Shown: piece after piece, positions 22,731-33,642 of the stretch
Layout of the letters: each line of letters starts with the position of its first letter
Numbering within the stretch: position 1 is the first letter of the stretch
Source of the DNA: Nelumbo lutea
Lineage: Eukaryota; Streptophyta; Magnoliopsida; Proteales; Nelumbonaceae
Length of the DNA: 64,000 bases
Direction: 5' to 3'
Assembly (NCBI GenBank): GCA_022828595.1
Contig: JAKGHH010000005.1
Span: forward strand, 57,655,655-57,719,654
Program-made: the position numbers and the translations under genes
The notes under the pieces: model-generated
Database searches by the model: none
Told to the model about the DNA's origin: nothing
Seen by the model: the letters and a program-made list of their open reading frames with translations, nothing else

Positions 22731-23875
22731 AACGTAAATAACAGCCCAGTCCAGGATAAAGCTAATAAGTCAGACTGGGTCTAGGTTGAGCCAACCCAGG
22801 TTGCAACTTGTCATCCATAAGGTTTGTACTGAAGGATGTCCAAAGCCTAATACATACAACATCTGGTTTGATACAAACTTAATTGGGTATATATACTTGT
22901 CAAAAAAAAACTTAAATGGGTATATATAATTTAATATTTTATATGTATATATATTTATCATATATGTATAAATTACAAAGAAATTATTTTTTAAAATTAA
23001 TTGCTCTTTATTTTAAAGACAAAAAAGACAGATTTAGGTTTGTGGTTTCAATAATAAGAATCGGATTCAGATGCGCTGGATCCGATCTGAACTACCCGAT
23101 TACAGCCCTAATTCATCCAGGTACTTAATATGAAACTTGCCTTGAAAGAACAAAAAAGAAAAACTTGTTATAGACACTTGGCAAGTGTTTTTTTCTTTCT
23201 TTTTTTTTTTTTGGGGGGGGGGGGGGCGCGCTTCCAACTAGATTGCCATGTGGAAAATTCTTGGGTCGTCTAACTAGGGAAGATTGATTACTAAACGACC
23301 CAACTAGAAGACCCGCTCCGAATTATAGAACCAACCAGGCTTACCAGATAATACCACAAGATCGTGAACAGTGAGTCCTTTGCTAGCGAAGTTGCTCTTC
23401 AAAGTTGTAAAGTTAAAAAGTCGGAGCAGGGATGTTAGCGAGTGCATCGGAGGCCCGTGACACGGTGCCGTCTCTTCTACCCGTAAGCACCTCCCACATT
23501 GACTTCTTGAACTGCAATAGATGACAACACCAAATCATCATCAATTCCGATTTCAGAGCTAGATTAATTTGGATGGATTATCGGGTAATTAATTATCTCT
23601 GAACCTCTTTAAAGTTTAATTTACATACTTAAAAGATTCCTTCTCCTCTGCTTCTTCCTATTAAGTTGAACTTGGAAAGCAACCGAGTCTCTGGCAGCCA
23701 GAGCAATGATATCGGCACAGGAAACAACTCCTGGGCATGTTTTCTCCACTTCAGTCTTAACCTCATCGATGACATCGAGACCATCCAAAGTTAAGTTGGG
23801 AGCTGCATCCTTCTCAGCTTGGTTATTTTCGGTTGAGTTCACTAACACCGATGCATCGCAACCCTGAAAGAGAAC

Positions 23876-24781
23876 TGATAAAGCGCGATTCGGCCGGTCT
23901 TAGCTCTCAACGATCTTGTTTTTGAACGAGGTAGCAGGGAACCTGAAACGGAGGAGATGAGGAAGCTCCGGGGGGGAACCCGGTGTAGCGGCTCCGAAGC
24001 TCAAGTTAGAATCCTTCAAAAGCAAGATAACACCAGATAGTGCAAAGTTGCATACCTTGTTTGTTGGGGGCAGGGGGCTCTTATAATCACTTCGCGCACT
24101 CGCTTCGAGGCCCTTGTCAGGTTGGGTATGATTACCCTTGCGCTTGTTAATTCGGCCGTCGTCCTTTCTGCTGGGGCAGAACCGACACTACCTAACCGTC
24201 TCTCTAACTAGAGATGGCGGTGTCAGTGGCGGTGGCAGGTGGCCGTTTAGAGTGCGGCCGCCAAACGTCAGATCCCAAGTCAGTCAGGTGCGGCGCCCTC
24301 GGGCACGGACTTCCTCAGTGTCAGGCATGGTACGACTTGTTTGGTTTTGGTGCCCAGAAGGTGATGCGGAGTGCTGAGCGAGGCGAAGTCTTGAGTTCAG
24401 AGGTATTTATAGGGCAGATCAGTTCGACGAGGTGTATCCCGAACTGTTACAAGGTTGGCCAGTTCGGCGAGGTGTATCCCGAACTGTTACAAGGTTTGCC
24501 AGTTCGGCGAAGTGTATCCCAAACTGTTACAAGGTTGGCCAGCTCGGCAAGGTGTATCCCGAACTATTACAAGGTTGGCCAGTTCGGTGAGGTATATCCC
24601 GAGCTGTTACAAGGTTGGCCAGTTCGGATTACTCTGGTTTTGGGCCAAGGTTGAGTTCGGGCCTCCGGTAGGGAGTTCGGTCTGCTGGTGTCCCCTTGTT
24701 CACGCCTTGGCCCTTTTGTCGAGCTGTTGTTTCTGCCATGGGTCGCAAAATTGTGAGGTCGGGCCAAATCTTCCTTCATCA
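23876..24781 (-). repeat. 3' LTR of the Tat-type element
   Basis: 906 bp with short inverted ends (TGATAAAG/CTTCATCA). It differs from the other LTR by scattered substitutions concentrated in the first 60 bp, a 28-bp extra segment near 24020-24047, and repeat-copy differences. A TATA-like TTATAAGAG lies on the minus strand at 24081-24086. It contains five 40-bp tandem units. Confidence 0.92.
24421..24630. repeat. 40-bp tandem repeat in the 3' LTR
   Basis: Five units starting AGTTCGRCGAGGTGTATCCC at 24421, 24461, 24501, 24541 and 24581 plus a partial one at 24621. Each carries GTTACAAGGTTGGCC. On the minus strand this lies upstream of the LTR TATA box, so it may act as an enhancer-like array. 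Confidence 0.9.
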
Positions 24782-24989
24782 ATTGCCCCCCACTCCTCAC
24801 GCCAAGGGCCTTGACCTGGTGCGGGGAGTTTCGCGAGGTAGTAGGTGGATTTGTCCCATCCTTCGAATCTTGACTGTGCGAGTTGCTTTTGCCAGGGTTC
24901 TTCGGTTTCCGAGAAGGCTGGAAATGTACCTACTCATGAATGCTGATGGTAGTGACAGCGCACGTTTTAAATTTCAAAAATTCACATCG

Positions 24990-25205
24990 CTGGGACGTGA
25001 CAACGGGTCATTCAAAAAGGCGTGCCACTACTGTACATGCGCGGGCGGCTGTCAGGGAGACGTGCAGCGCATCAGTTTCGGAAAGACGCGTGTCGACGCG
25101 ACGTCGGTTTCAAAGAGGCGTGCGCTGACATTTTGCTTTTTTCGGAAAGACGTGCGCCAATCACGTCTCGACCTTATGGGACGTGCGGTCAGCAAAAACG
25201 TGGGC
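24990..25205 (+). promoter_or_regulatory. ACGTG-type motif cluster upstream of antisense gene
   Basis: About eight ACGTG or GCGTG cores, often with the lead-in AAAGA or GGG (GGGACGTGAC, AAAGGCGTGCC, GAGACGTGCA, AAGACGCGTG, GAGGCGTGCG, AAGACGTGCG, GGGACGTGCG, AAACGTGGG), spread over about 210 bp ending 50 bp before the TATA box at 25253. ACGT cores are the known binding core of plant bZIP factors; binding here is inference. Confidence 0.5.
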
Positions 25206-25252
25206 CGTCGGATCATCTTCGATCTGCACGGTCGATTCTTGGTTACTGTAGC

Positions 25253-25260
25253 TATAAATA
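25253..25260 (+). promoter_or_regulatory. TATA box of antisense gene
   Basis: TATAAATA in GTAGCTATAAATAGTGGGGG, plus strand, about 200 nt before the ATG at 25462. It faces opposite to the element's own transcription. Confidence 0.65.
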
Positions 25261-25461
25261 GTGGGGGACCCCAGTCGATTTGTCACTTCTGCGGTTTGTC
25301 TACTGAGCTCGCGTCCAACTTTTCAGCTTGCGTCCAAGTTTTTTTTTTCAGCTCGTGTCAAGGCTGGTTACATAGCCTTTAAGGTTCTTTGGCTTGTTCC
25401 CGTCTCCGGAGCCTTCAAACTTTCTTCCGGTGAGTACTTTCCTGAATCCACCTTTTCCCCA

Positions 25462-27439
25462 ATGTCTAGCTTTGATAGCTCAGACGATTCTTCAAGTAGG
25501 GCCGACGTAGGTTCTACCAACCGAGCCGTGTCCCCCGACTGCCTCAGTGATCCTGAGGTGGAACTCGAGGACTATGAACCAGTAGGCCGAGCCGCTTCGG
25601 GCAGTTTGGCGTCTACCTCCCGCCGAGGTCGGATGCTAGACAGGTTTGGTCCCTCGACCATGACGCCTGAGGGGCTTCAATCCATACTTATGTCTTACAA
25701 CCTTCCTGGGGGGTATACATATTTTATTCCCTCGGGTAGCTTTCCTTGGGAACACAGTCCTGATGAGATCATGATTTTCCGAGAGCAGCTCGCTGCGGGG
25801 TTGCGACTTCCTTTCCACCCCCTTCTCGTCGAAGTCATAAACCACTTTGGTGTCACCATTGGCCAACTTCATTCAAATTCTATTCGGAACCTGGTGGGGA
25901 CAGTTTTCATTTTTTGCGAGCAGAATTTCCCCTTGGACTTAGAGATATTCTCCTCCATCTTGATGCTCAAGAGACAGGCGGGTTCTCTTCCTGGGGGAAG
26001 ACGGGCGTATTACCTTTCTCCTCGCCAGGGTTTTAAGCTTCTGCACGATCTTCCTAATAAGGTCCCAGCGTGGAAGCGGGACTACTTCGGTGTGCGAAGT
26101 GCACAAGGATGGCCCTTTCAGACCGGGTGGGGTGAGGCCGCTCCTGATTCGGGTGTTACTCTTGATAAAGAGACGGTGAAGGGCCTCCGACAATGGGCAC
26201 GTCAAGGTTTAAAGTGCCATCACTACTTAACGGAGGCCAAGCTTATTGCGGCCGGCCTGAGTTCGGGTAGGTTTCTAGCTATGCGGTTTCTTGCTTGCTT
26301 TGTTCTTTCATTTTTTCTGATGTCGAACTCGTTTCTGCAGGTGTGATGGATGCAGAGAGAACTCGTGGGGGGCGTCTGTTCCAAGGTATGAAGAGGAGGA
26401 AGCGGGTCGCCAAGCGAACTCGTACCGAGCTGCCTCTGGATGAGGAGCCCCAAGTTCCAGACCACACGCCGGAGGATCTGCCCAGGGAGCCCGAGGTGAC
26501 TCCACCGATGCACGAAACAGCCAGGGCGCCTTACGCTGAGACCACTCATACGGGCGCTCCTGCATACTCAAGTGCTCCTGCTCACTCTGGGTCCGCTCAT
26601 ACGCGGGCTGGGCCCTCGGGTTCGGGAGCTCAAGGGGAGTTCAGGAGCGTGTTGACGCCGAACTACGCTCTTCAGAAGAGTAGGGAGGCTACTTTCCCTG
26701 AGGAGGTCGCGGCGTGGACCGATCTTCCTTTGAATCAGGTCGCCTACCGCGCCGTAACACATGCTATGGTGGTAAGTTAGATTCCGTCTGCCTTTTTCAT
26801 TTTCTGTCGCTTTTGCTGTTATTGCTCACTTGTTTCTTTTGGTAGGTGAATTCTTCAATTCATGCCTTAGCGGCCCAAGTGGAGAGGAGCTCGCGACAAG
26901 CGCGAGCTGCTGAGGCTGCCGCTCATGCTGCCGAGGAAGCTTTCTGTGCTGCTGAGACGAATACTCGGGCTGCTGAGGCGGCTGCTTATGCTGCCGAAGA
27001 GGCTGCTCGCGTCACGATGGCCAGGCAGGCAAGGTCTCAGCGTGACGCCGAGGCCATGGGGGTAGTTGTCAAGCATATGGCAGACTTGAAGTTGGATTTG
27101 CAGCATCAAGTCGAATATCTTCAGGAGGACATCAGGGAGAGAACACAGATTTTTTCCCAAGGCATTGAAGACGCCAAGAAGAAGGCCGTTGAAGACTACA
27201 TTGCCTCTCCGCATTTTGACGATCTGATGGTGGATTCTTACAGGAGGGGGTTCAAACTGAGCAGGTGGATGATCCGGAATACGTACCCTGACTTTGATGT
27301 TAGTGCCATATCCACTTCGCGTATAACTCAGGAGATGGCCAATGCTGCCGATGGCGAGCCGGACTCTAAAGGAGAGGCAGGGCCTTCGGGTGTTGTTGCA
27401 GTGCCTTCTGATGGCGAAGAAGTAGCTCCGGGCATGTAA
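25462..27439 (+). CDS. Antisense gene of the Tat-type element (3 exons, intact)
   Basis: Plus-strand gene running against the retroelement. Exons 25462-26266, 26341-26771 and 26846-27439 join in frame through two GT-AG introns of 74 bp each: 609 aa, with no internal stop. Residues 1-60 are Ser/Asp-rich. Residues about 60-270 (GLQSILMSYNLPGGYTYFIPS, FREQLAAGLRLPFHPLLVEVINHFGVTIGQLHSNSIRN, YYLSPR) resemble the plant domain named putative gypsy-type transposon (PF04195, recalled). A basic MKRRKRVAKRTR stretch could be a nuclear signal. A Pro/Ala/His-rich linker follows, then an Ala/Glu-rich coiled coil (about 415-480). Function unknown. It has its own TATA box and poly(A) signal. Intron placement is by eye. 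The ATG was chosen because it matches the MSS start of the relic at 14574. Confidence 0.72.
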
Positions 27440-27515
27440 CAACCTTTTTTTTTTTTGTAAGCCCCTTTTGATGGCCAATGTACTCCTGTCAATGTACTCC
27501 AGTTTCTTGCAACGG

Positions 27516-27521
27516 AATAAA
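27516..27521 (+). terminator. Poly(A) signal of antisense gene
   Basis: AATAAA 77 nt after the stop codon of the antisense gene, inside GGAATAAATAATC. Confidence 0.55.
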
Positions 27522-27879
27522 TAATCTTTTTGCCCAAGTGTTCCTTTTCCCTGAACTGATTCTTTGTCGAACTGAATATGCCACTTTCTTGTCCGGGTTA
27601 TTATACTTCTGCGACCTGTTTTGCCGCGAAGGCTTTTTGTAGCGAACTGATTTTTTGCCGAGTTGATAATATGCTCAACTTCTTTGCTTGTTTACGCCGA
27701 GGTTCTTCTTGGCTCTGCATCGTGGCACATAGGACCTGATTTCGTCCACTTCGCTTGGCAGTTTATAGGTAGTATCGCCTTAAGTTCACGATGTTCCACG
27801 CTCGAGGTACTTGTTTGCCTTCCAAGGTTTCGAGTTCGTATGCCCCCCCGAGCGCTCTTTTTACTTTATAGGACCCTTC

Positions 27880-28605
27880 CTAGTTTGGTCCAAGTTTGCC
27901 CACGCCGGGTTCGGGCACCATAATCTTACGAAGGACCAGGTTGCCGACTCGGAAGCTTCGTTGCTTTACTCTGGTATTGTAGTAGCGAGCTACCTGCTGC
28001 TGGTATGCCGCTGTTCGGATGTGCGCGAGGTCCCTTGCCTCGTCCAATAGGTCAAGGTTGGTACGTAACTCATCTCCGTTCGTCCGATCGTCGTATGTTT
28101 CTAGTCGCAAAGTTGGTACTTCGATTTCCGCCGGGATCACTGCTTCAGTGCCGTAGGTAAGATTGAAGGGGGTTTCTCCCGTGGCGGTTTTTTCTGTAGT
28201 TCGGTGAGCCCATAAGATACTTGGTAGCTCTTCGGTCCATATTCCCTTAGCTCGATCCAGACGTGCTTTCAGTCCGCGTAGGATGGCTCTGTTCATTACT
28301 TCCGTCTGACCGTTTGCCTGCGGGTGCGCGACTGATGTGAAGTTTTGCCGAATCCCCATATTCTGGCACCACTCTTGGAACTTGATATCCTCGAACTGCT
28401 TGTCGTTGTCGGAGATTAGTACCCGAGGTAACCCAAAGCGACATATTATGTTCTTCCAAAAGAAGTTTTGTATGTTTCGGGCCGTAACAGTTGCCAGAGG
28501 TTCGGCTTCTATCCACTTCGTAAAGTAATCTACTGCAACGACTAGGAATTTTCTTCCACCTGTTGTTGGTGGGAATGGCCCCAGGAGGTCGATGCCCATT
28601 GTGCA
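27880..28605 (-). pseudogene. Integrase core of the Tat-type element, frame-shifted from pol
   Basis: Minus-strand frame with the retroviral-type integrase core: GIDLLGPFPP, VVAVDYFTKWIEAEP, LISDNDKQFED and SVAHPQANGQTEVMNR, giving the Asp, Asp, Glu catalytic residues in order, then the C-terminal KARLDRAKGIWTEELP, TPFNLTYGTEAVIP and VGNLVLRK blocks. No chromodomain follows, as expected for Tat. It is out of frame with RT/RNase H: a 1-nt loss in the G run near 28594-28596 and a stop at 28611-28613 separate them. The end at 27880 is a normal C-terminal position. Confidence 0.88.
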
Positions 28606-28610
28606 AAGGG

Positions 28611-31600
28611 CTACGGGCTGGCGAGGTATTTGAGGTCGGAGGCAGGTTGATAGTGGATATTGGAATGCTTCTGACACTTGTTGCCTTTTCTGACGAGCTC
28701 GACAGCTTCTGCCTTCATCGTTGGCCAGTAGTATCCTTGTCGAAGTGCTTTTTGGGCGAGTGCTATGCCCCCCAAGTGTCCGCCGCATAGTCCTTCATGA
28801 GTGTCACGGAGTATGAACTCGGCTTCGGTAGGTCGCAGGCAATGCAAGTAGGGGAGCGTGTGGGACCGTCGGTATAACTGTTCGTCTATTATGACGTATT
28901 TGGCTGCCTGCCGCTGCACCCTCTTGGTCGCATTGCGTTTTGTAGGGAGGGTTCCGTCTATCAAGAAGCTCGCGAGTGGGTCGATCCAGCTCGGCTCTGC
29001 TTCCAAGACGGGAGCGACCTCCTCTGTCCCCCCGAGAATACTAGGCTGAGGTAAGTCCTCTATGTACACAGTTCTCACGTTGTTGTGACTTGTGCTGGCT
29101 AACCGGGACAGAGCGTCGGCCTCAGTGTTCTCTGACCTCGGGATTTGCCTGATGAAGTGTGACTGGAAGTTGAGCAGGGCCTCTTTTACTTTCACTAAAT
29201 ATGCGATCATGGAGAGCCCGCGTGCTTCATACTCGCCTGTAACTTGGTTGACCACGAGCTGGGAATCGCTGCAGATGACCAAGTGTTTTGCCTTTACCTT
29301 TCGTGCTAGGTCCAGCCCAGCTATCAACGCTTCATACTTTGCCTCGTTGTTGGATGCCGCGAACTCAAAGCGTAGTGCGTATTCTAATTTTGTGCCGCCC
29401 GAGCCGCATAAGACTATTCCAGCTCCGCTGCCTTGCCGATTCGAGGAACCATCCACGTGAAGGATCCAGGGCTCCTCATCCCAGTTCGCGTTTCGCCTGA
29501 CCAGGAGAGATGCCACACTGGCTGCTACTTCACAGGGTTCAGACTCTATTGGCTCGAGAGCTCTAGGTTCGCCCGAACTGGGGACCTCCGGCTTGACCTG
29601 TAGGGCTTCGTGGTTGAAAGTGCACTCGGCGATAAAATCTGCCAAAGCTTGGGCCTTAATAGCAGTTCTTGGCTTGTACCGGAGGTCATACTCGCTGAGT
29701 TTGATAGCCCATTTCGTCAGTCGACCGGAAACCTCGGGTTTGAGTAGAACTTGTCTCAGAGGTTTGTCAGTCAGGACGATGACGGTGTGAGCCTGGAAGT
29801 ATGGGCGGAGTTTCCGAGCCGCTGTCACCAGTGCGTATGCTAGCTTTTCTATCTGTGGGTACCTTGTCTCTGCTCCCTGCAAAATTTTACTAACATAAAA
29901 GATGGGTCGCTGGACCCGGTCTGTTTCTTTTATTAGTACCGAATTGACCACCTCGTCGCTTGCCGAGAGGTACAGTTCTAAGACCTCGCCCACCTCGGGC
30001 CGGGCTAAGGTCGGCACACTAGCGAGGTAACCTTTTAGCTCGTCAAACGCGAGCTGGCAGTCCTGGGTCCACTCGAACCCTTTGCCTTTGATTGCTTTGA
30101 AGAAAGGTAGGCAACGGTCTTCTGATTTGGACATGAAGCGGCTTAGAGTGGCTATGCGGCCGTTTGGCCTCTGAACTTCTTTTACTTCCCAAGGTGGTCT
30201 CATATCTAGAATGGATTTTATCTTGTCCGGGTTGGCCTCAATACCGCGCCGATTGACAATGTACCCTAGGAATTTGCCCGAGGTGACGCCGAAGACACAT
30301 TTGTTGGGGTTCAATTTCATGCTAAACTGACGCAGGATTTGGAAGACAGAATCTAAGTCTTGTATTAATTCTTGTGAAAACTGAGTCTTGACGACCATGT
30401 CGTCTACATAGCATTCTATCTTCGTGCCATTCAGGGGCCGAAACAACCTATTTACAAGTCTTTGGAAAGTCGCCCCGGCATTTTTTAATCCGAAGGGCAT
30501 GACCTTGTAGCAATATAGGCCGAAGTCGGTTATGAAGCTGGTTTTTTCCTCATCGGATGGGTCCATCCGGATTTGGTTGTAGCCTGAGTATGCGTCCAGG
30601 AAACTTAGCAACTCATTTCCCGAGGTCGCGTCCACTAGGCGGTCAATTCTGGGGAGGGGGAAGCAATCTTTTGGGCAAGCTCGGTTCAGGTCGGTGTAGT
30701 CGACGCACATGCGCCACTTGTCGTTTGCCTTTTTTACCAACACCAGGTTGGCCACCCAGCTCGGGTAATGGACTTCCGTTATAAAGTTTGCTGCAAGGAG
30801 CTTCTCGACCTCCTCGTCGACCGCCCTCCAGCGTTCTGGGGCTAAGTTGCGTTTCTTTTGTCTAACGGGTCTGACTACAGGGTCAGTATTAAGTTTGTGA
30901 GTTATCAGGCCAGGGCTAATGCCGGGCATGTCAGCCGCGGACCAGGCAAAAATATCTAAATTTTGAAGTAAAAAACTCACCAGTTCGGTTCGTAGGGGTT
31001 CCTCGACGGAAGCTCCAATCTGAAGTGTGCGAGCTGGGTCCGTAGCCGAAGTCGGGATTGCGACCGTTTCCTCCGTGGGCGAAGCTCGTTCCTCACCTTG
31101 TTCCGCAGGCCGCTCCAGTTCGAGGTCGTCGGCCGCCTTGGTTTTTCCCTTCAGGGCGGCAACATAACACTTGCGGGACTCGAATTGGTCGCCCCGCGCT
31201 ACCCCCACACCGAAGTCCGTAGGGAACTTCATGGCCAGATAGTAGGTGGAGACCACCGCCCGTAGGATATGCGTGATCGGCCACCCTATTATGGCATTGT
31301 ATGGGGAGGGGGTTGCGACCACCAGGAAATCATGGTTGAGTCTGACCGCACAAGGCCATGTGCCGACTTCCACAGGTACTGTTATTTTTCCGAGGGGCCT
31401 GACTTCCTCTCCGCTGAAACCTACCAGGGGAGTGCTCGCGGGCTTCAGCTCGCTCCTCTGTAACTGTACCTGGTCAAATGCTGATTTAAAGAGAATGTCC
31501 GCTGAGCTGCCCGAATTTACCAGTACGCGTCTGACCTCGAAGTCGCTGATCCTTATTTTAATGACAAGCGCGTCATCATGGGGGTAGCGGACCCCTTGCG

Positions 31601-31625
31601 CGTCGTCCTCTGTGAAGAAGATTGG
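28611..31625 (-). pseudogene. Protease-RT-RNase H-aRNase H region of the Tat-type element
   Basis: One open minus-strand frame of 1005 codons. Protease: VLVNSGSSADIL at about 31520-31485, where the usual catalytic Asp is Asn. RT: from DKWRMCVDYTDLNRACPKD through FLDAYSGYNQI and MPFGLKNAGATFQR to YVDDMVVK. Then the gypsy RNase H (PIFYVSKILQGAETRYPQIEK), then a second, archaeal-type RNase H (ILHVDGSSNRQGSGAGIVL, NNEAKYEALIAGL, SDSQLVVNQVTGEY), then the integrase zinc-finger region, whose VRKC Cys reads Gly (VRKGNKCQKH). The frame ends in TAG at 28611. Upstream it is in phase with gag but separated by TAA at 31626-31628. Confidence 0.9.
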
Positions 31626-33107
31626 TTATTCGGTCTTTGGTCTCTTTGGGAGGTTCCGTTCTTCGAGGGCCGCTTCGCGAACTGAAGTCCGGGCCGCTGC
31701 CGAGGTACACCCCGCTACCACCGAACCTCCCACAATTACATGGATGGTTCCCCGAACTGGCCTCTCTTCCGGAGGCTGTCGCTGCAACGGTTTGGCAGGT
31801 CTGCTGCTAGACTCGGGGGCATCCTTTTCGTGCTCCCCTTGCCGACCTGCCTTATTGTTATTATTGTTGTGCTGTACAAAGTTTCTCAAGTATCCGCGAC
31901 GGATGAGCCCCTCTATCTCGTCCCGGAGGTTATTACACTGCTCGGTACTATGACCGTGGTCTCTATGGAAACTACTATACAAATTCTTATTTCTCTCGTT
32001 CGGGTTTCCCTTTAGGCGAGGTGGCCACTTCACGTACGGGGCATCTTTGATCGTCATTAAGATCTCAGTCCGCCTTGTGTTTAACGGCGTGTAATCCGTC
32101 CGAACTGCTAGGGGATCTCGGAATGACTGGTTCGGTTTTGGCTCCCGGGTCGGGTTTTTTCTGTCGACCGGGTTAGAGAGCTCGCCTTCCCTCTTTCTTT
32201 TCTCATTCCCGCCTTCGGTTCGTTGGTTGATTTCTTCCTCTGTCCTCATGAGCTTGTCCGCGAGCTTGAGGAATTCAGCCATGGTTGCGGGCTGGTTAGC
32301 CACCATGTGCCATTTGAATTCTTTGTGCGTTACCCCTCTTTTGGCCGCCGCGAGCTGCACTGCGGGGTCCAACCGCGGTATCTGCAAGCATGCTTCGTTG
32401 AATCGCTTGATGTAGCCCCGGATGGATTCTCCTTCCCTTTGGACTACTCCGAAGATGCTTTCCTCTGTTCTGGGGCACCGTTGGCTGGTGACAAAGTGTG
32501 TTGTAAAGACCTGCACGAAATGGGCCCAGCACTTTATCGACCCGGGGGCCAGGTTTCTGTACCAAGTGCGGGCTACTCCCCTGAGGGTGGTGGTGAAGGC
32601 CACGCACATGCACGATTCGCTGGCCCTGGCGAGGTGCATTTGGGACTGGAAAGCGTCAACGTGGTCGTTGGGGTCGAAGGACCCATCGTACTTGTCCAGA
32701 GGTGGGAGCTTGAAATTTCTGGGTAAGGGGACCGCCATGAGTTCTGATGCGAGGGGGGACGGAACCGAGAGAATCGGGGTAGCTCCTACCTCGTCCGAGC
32801 TCGTCTCTTTGTCTCTGAGCTCTGACAAGACACGGGTGGCGGTTCGGCGACTTCGTCGGCGCCTTCGTTGTTGAGTGGGCCTTGTGTTGGCGCTGCTGGC
32901 CTCCGTGTTACCGAGCTCGATGGGCCCGGAATGCTGGTAGTCTGCCGCCAGGGTGCCGAATCGGATTTCCGTGAGTGGGAACTCGGGCTTGGAGCGCCGG
33001 GGTGCCGACCTCGCGGGCGAGGTTCCCGACCCGCCTGCGAGTTGCGAGTCGGGGATGATATTTTTCTCTCTTCGGCCTGGGGACGAGGCCTGGCTGTTAG
33101 GGGGGTT
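31626..33107 (-). pseudogene. Gag of the Tat-type element
   Basis: Minus-strand frame open from about 33107 to a TAA at 31626. It contains an Arg-rich N-terminal stretch (about 32880-32850), the retrotransposon Gag core (KYDGSFDPNDHVDAFQSQM, AFTTTLRGVARTWYRNL, GESIRGYIKRFNEACLQI; about 32690-32370), a charged linker, the YTPLNTRRTEILMTIKDAP block (about 32100-32040) and KNLYSSFHRDHGHSTEQCNNLRDEIE (about 31990-31910). The true start was not found. A stop at 33108 and a different open frame above it (33125-33660, Gln/His-rich) suggest an upstream frameshift. The terminal TAA lies between gag and protease in the same phase. Confidence 0.85.
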
Positions 33108-33642
33108 CTAGGGCCGGGAGGCCTTCACCTGGTGGGGGCGTCCATCCTGCGGGGAGGCCTCAGAGCGGGGTGGCGAGGTGGAAGTAGTGGTTGGTTCAGC
33201 GACAGTTGGGGGAACTGCTGTTGATAGTGATACTGGGAGATGTTGTGTAGTACTTGGTGCTGGTGAAGCTGGTGCTGCTGGAACTGTTGCATCTGGGCTT
33301 GCATTGCCCGCATGCACTGCATCAGGTCGTCCAACCGGTTTTGGCTGGCTGCGAGGGGGACGACAGTTGGTTCAGTAAAGGTTGTCTCAATAGGGGGAGG
33401 AAAGGGAATGCTTGTGGTAGGAAGGTTTACGGGCGCCACTGCTTGTGGCGTGTTCAAGCTGGGGATCCCATCCACCGAAAGGGGGATGGTGAACTGTCCA
33501 ACGCACACCACGGGGACTTGAAGTTGTTCCCCGGTGGTGTTTGTCTCCGTGCCACGTCCGACGTTGTTGGAGGAGGCCACGAGTGTTGGGTTTTTTGAAG
33601 AAAAGGGGTTATGGAAGTTTGGAGGGAGGCTTTTTGAAGCGT

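Noticed and set aside
24696..25382. 228-codon plus-strand open frame spanning the 3' LTR end and the region before the antisense TATA box
   Set aside because: It overlaps the LTR, purine tract and promoter-like motif cluster, lacks a domain, and ends in simple sequence. Better explained as non-coding.
27880..31587. Many plus-strand open frames of 60-120 codons opposite pol
   Set aside because: They are shadows of the GC-rich pol frame on the other strand. Unlike the antisense gene at 25462-27439 they have no shared promoter, joined exons or recognisable domains.
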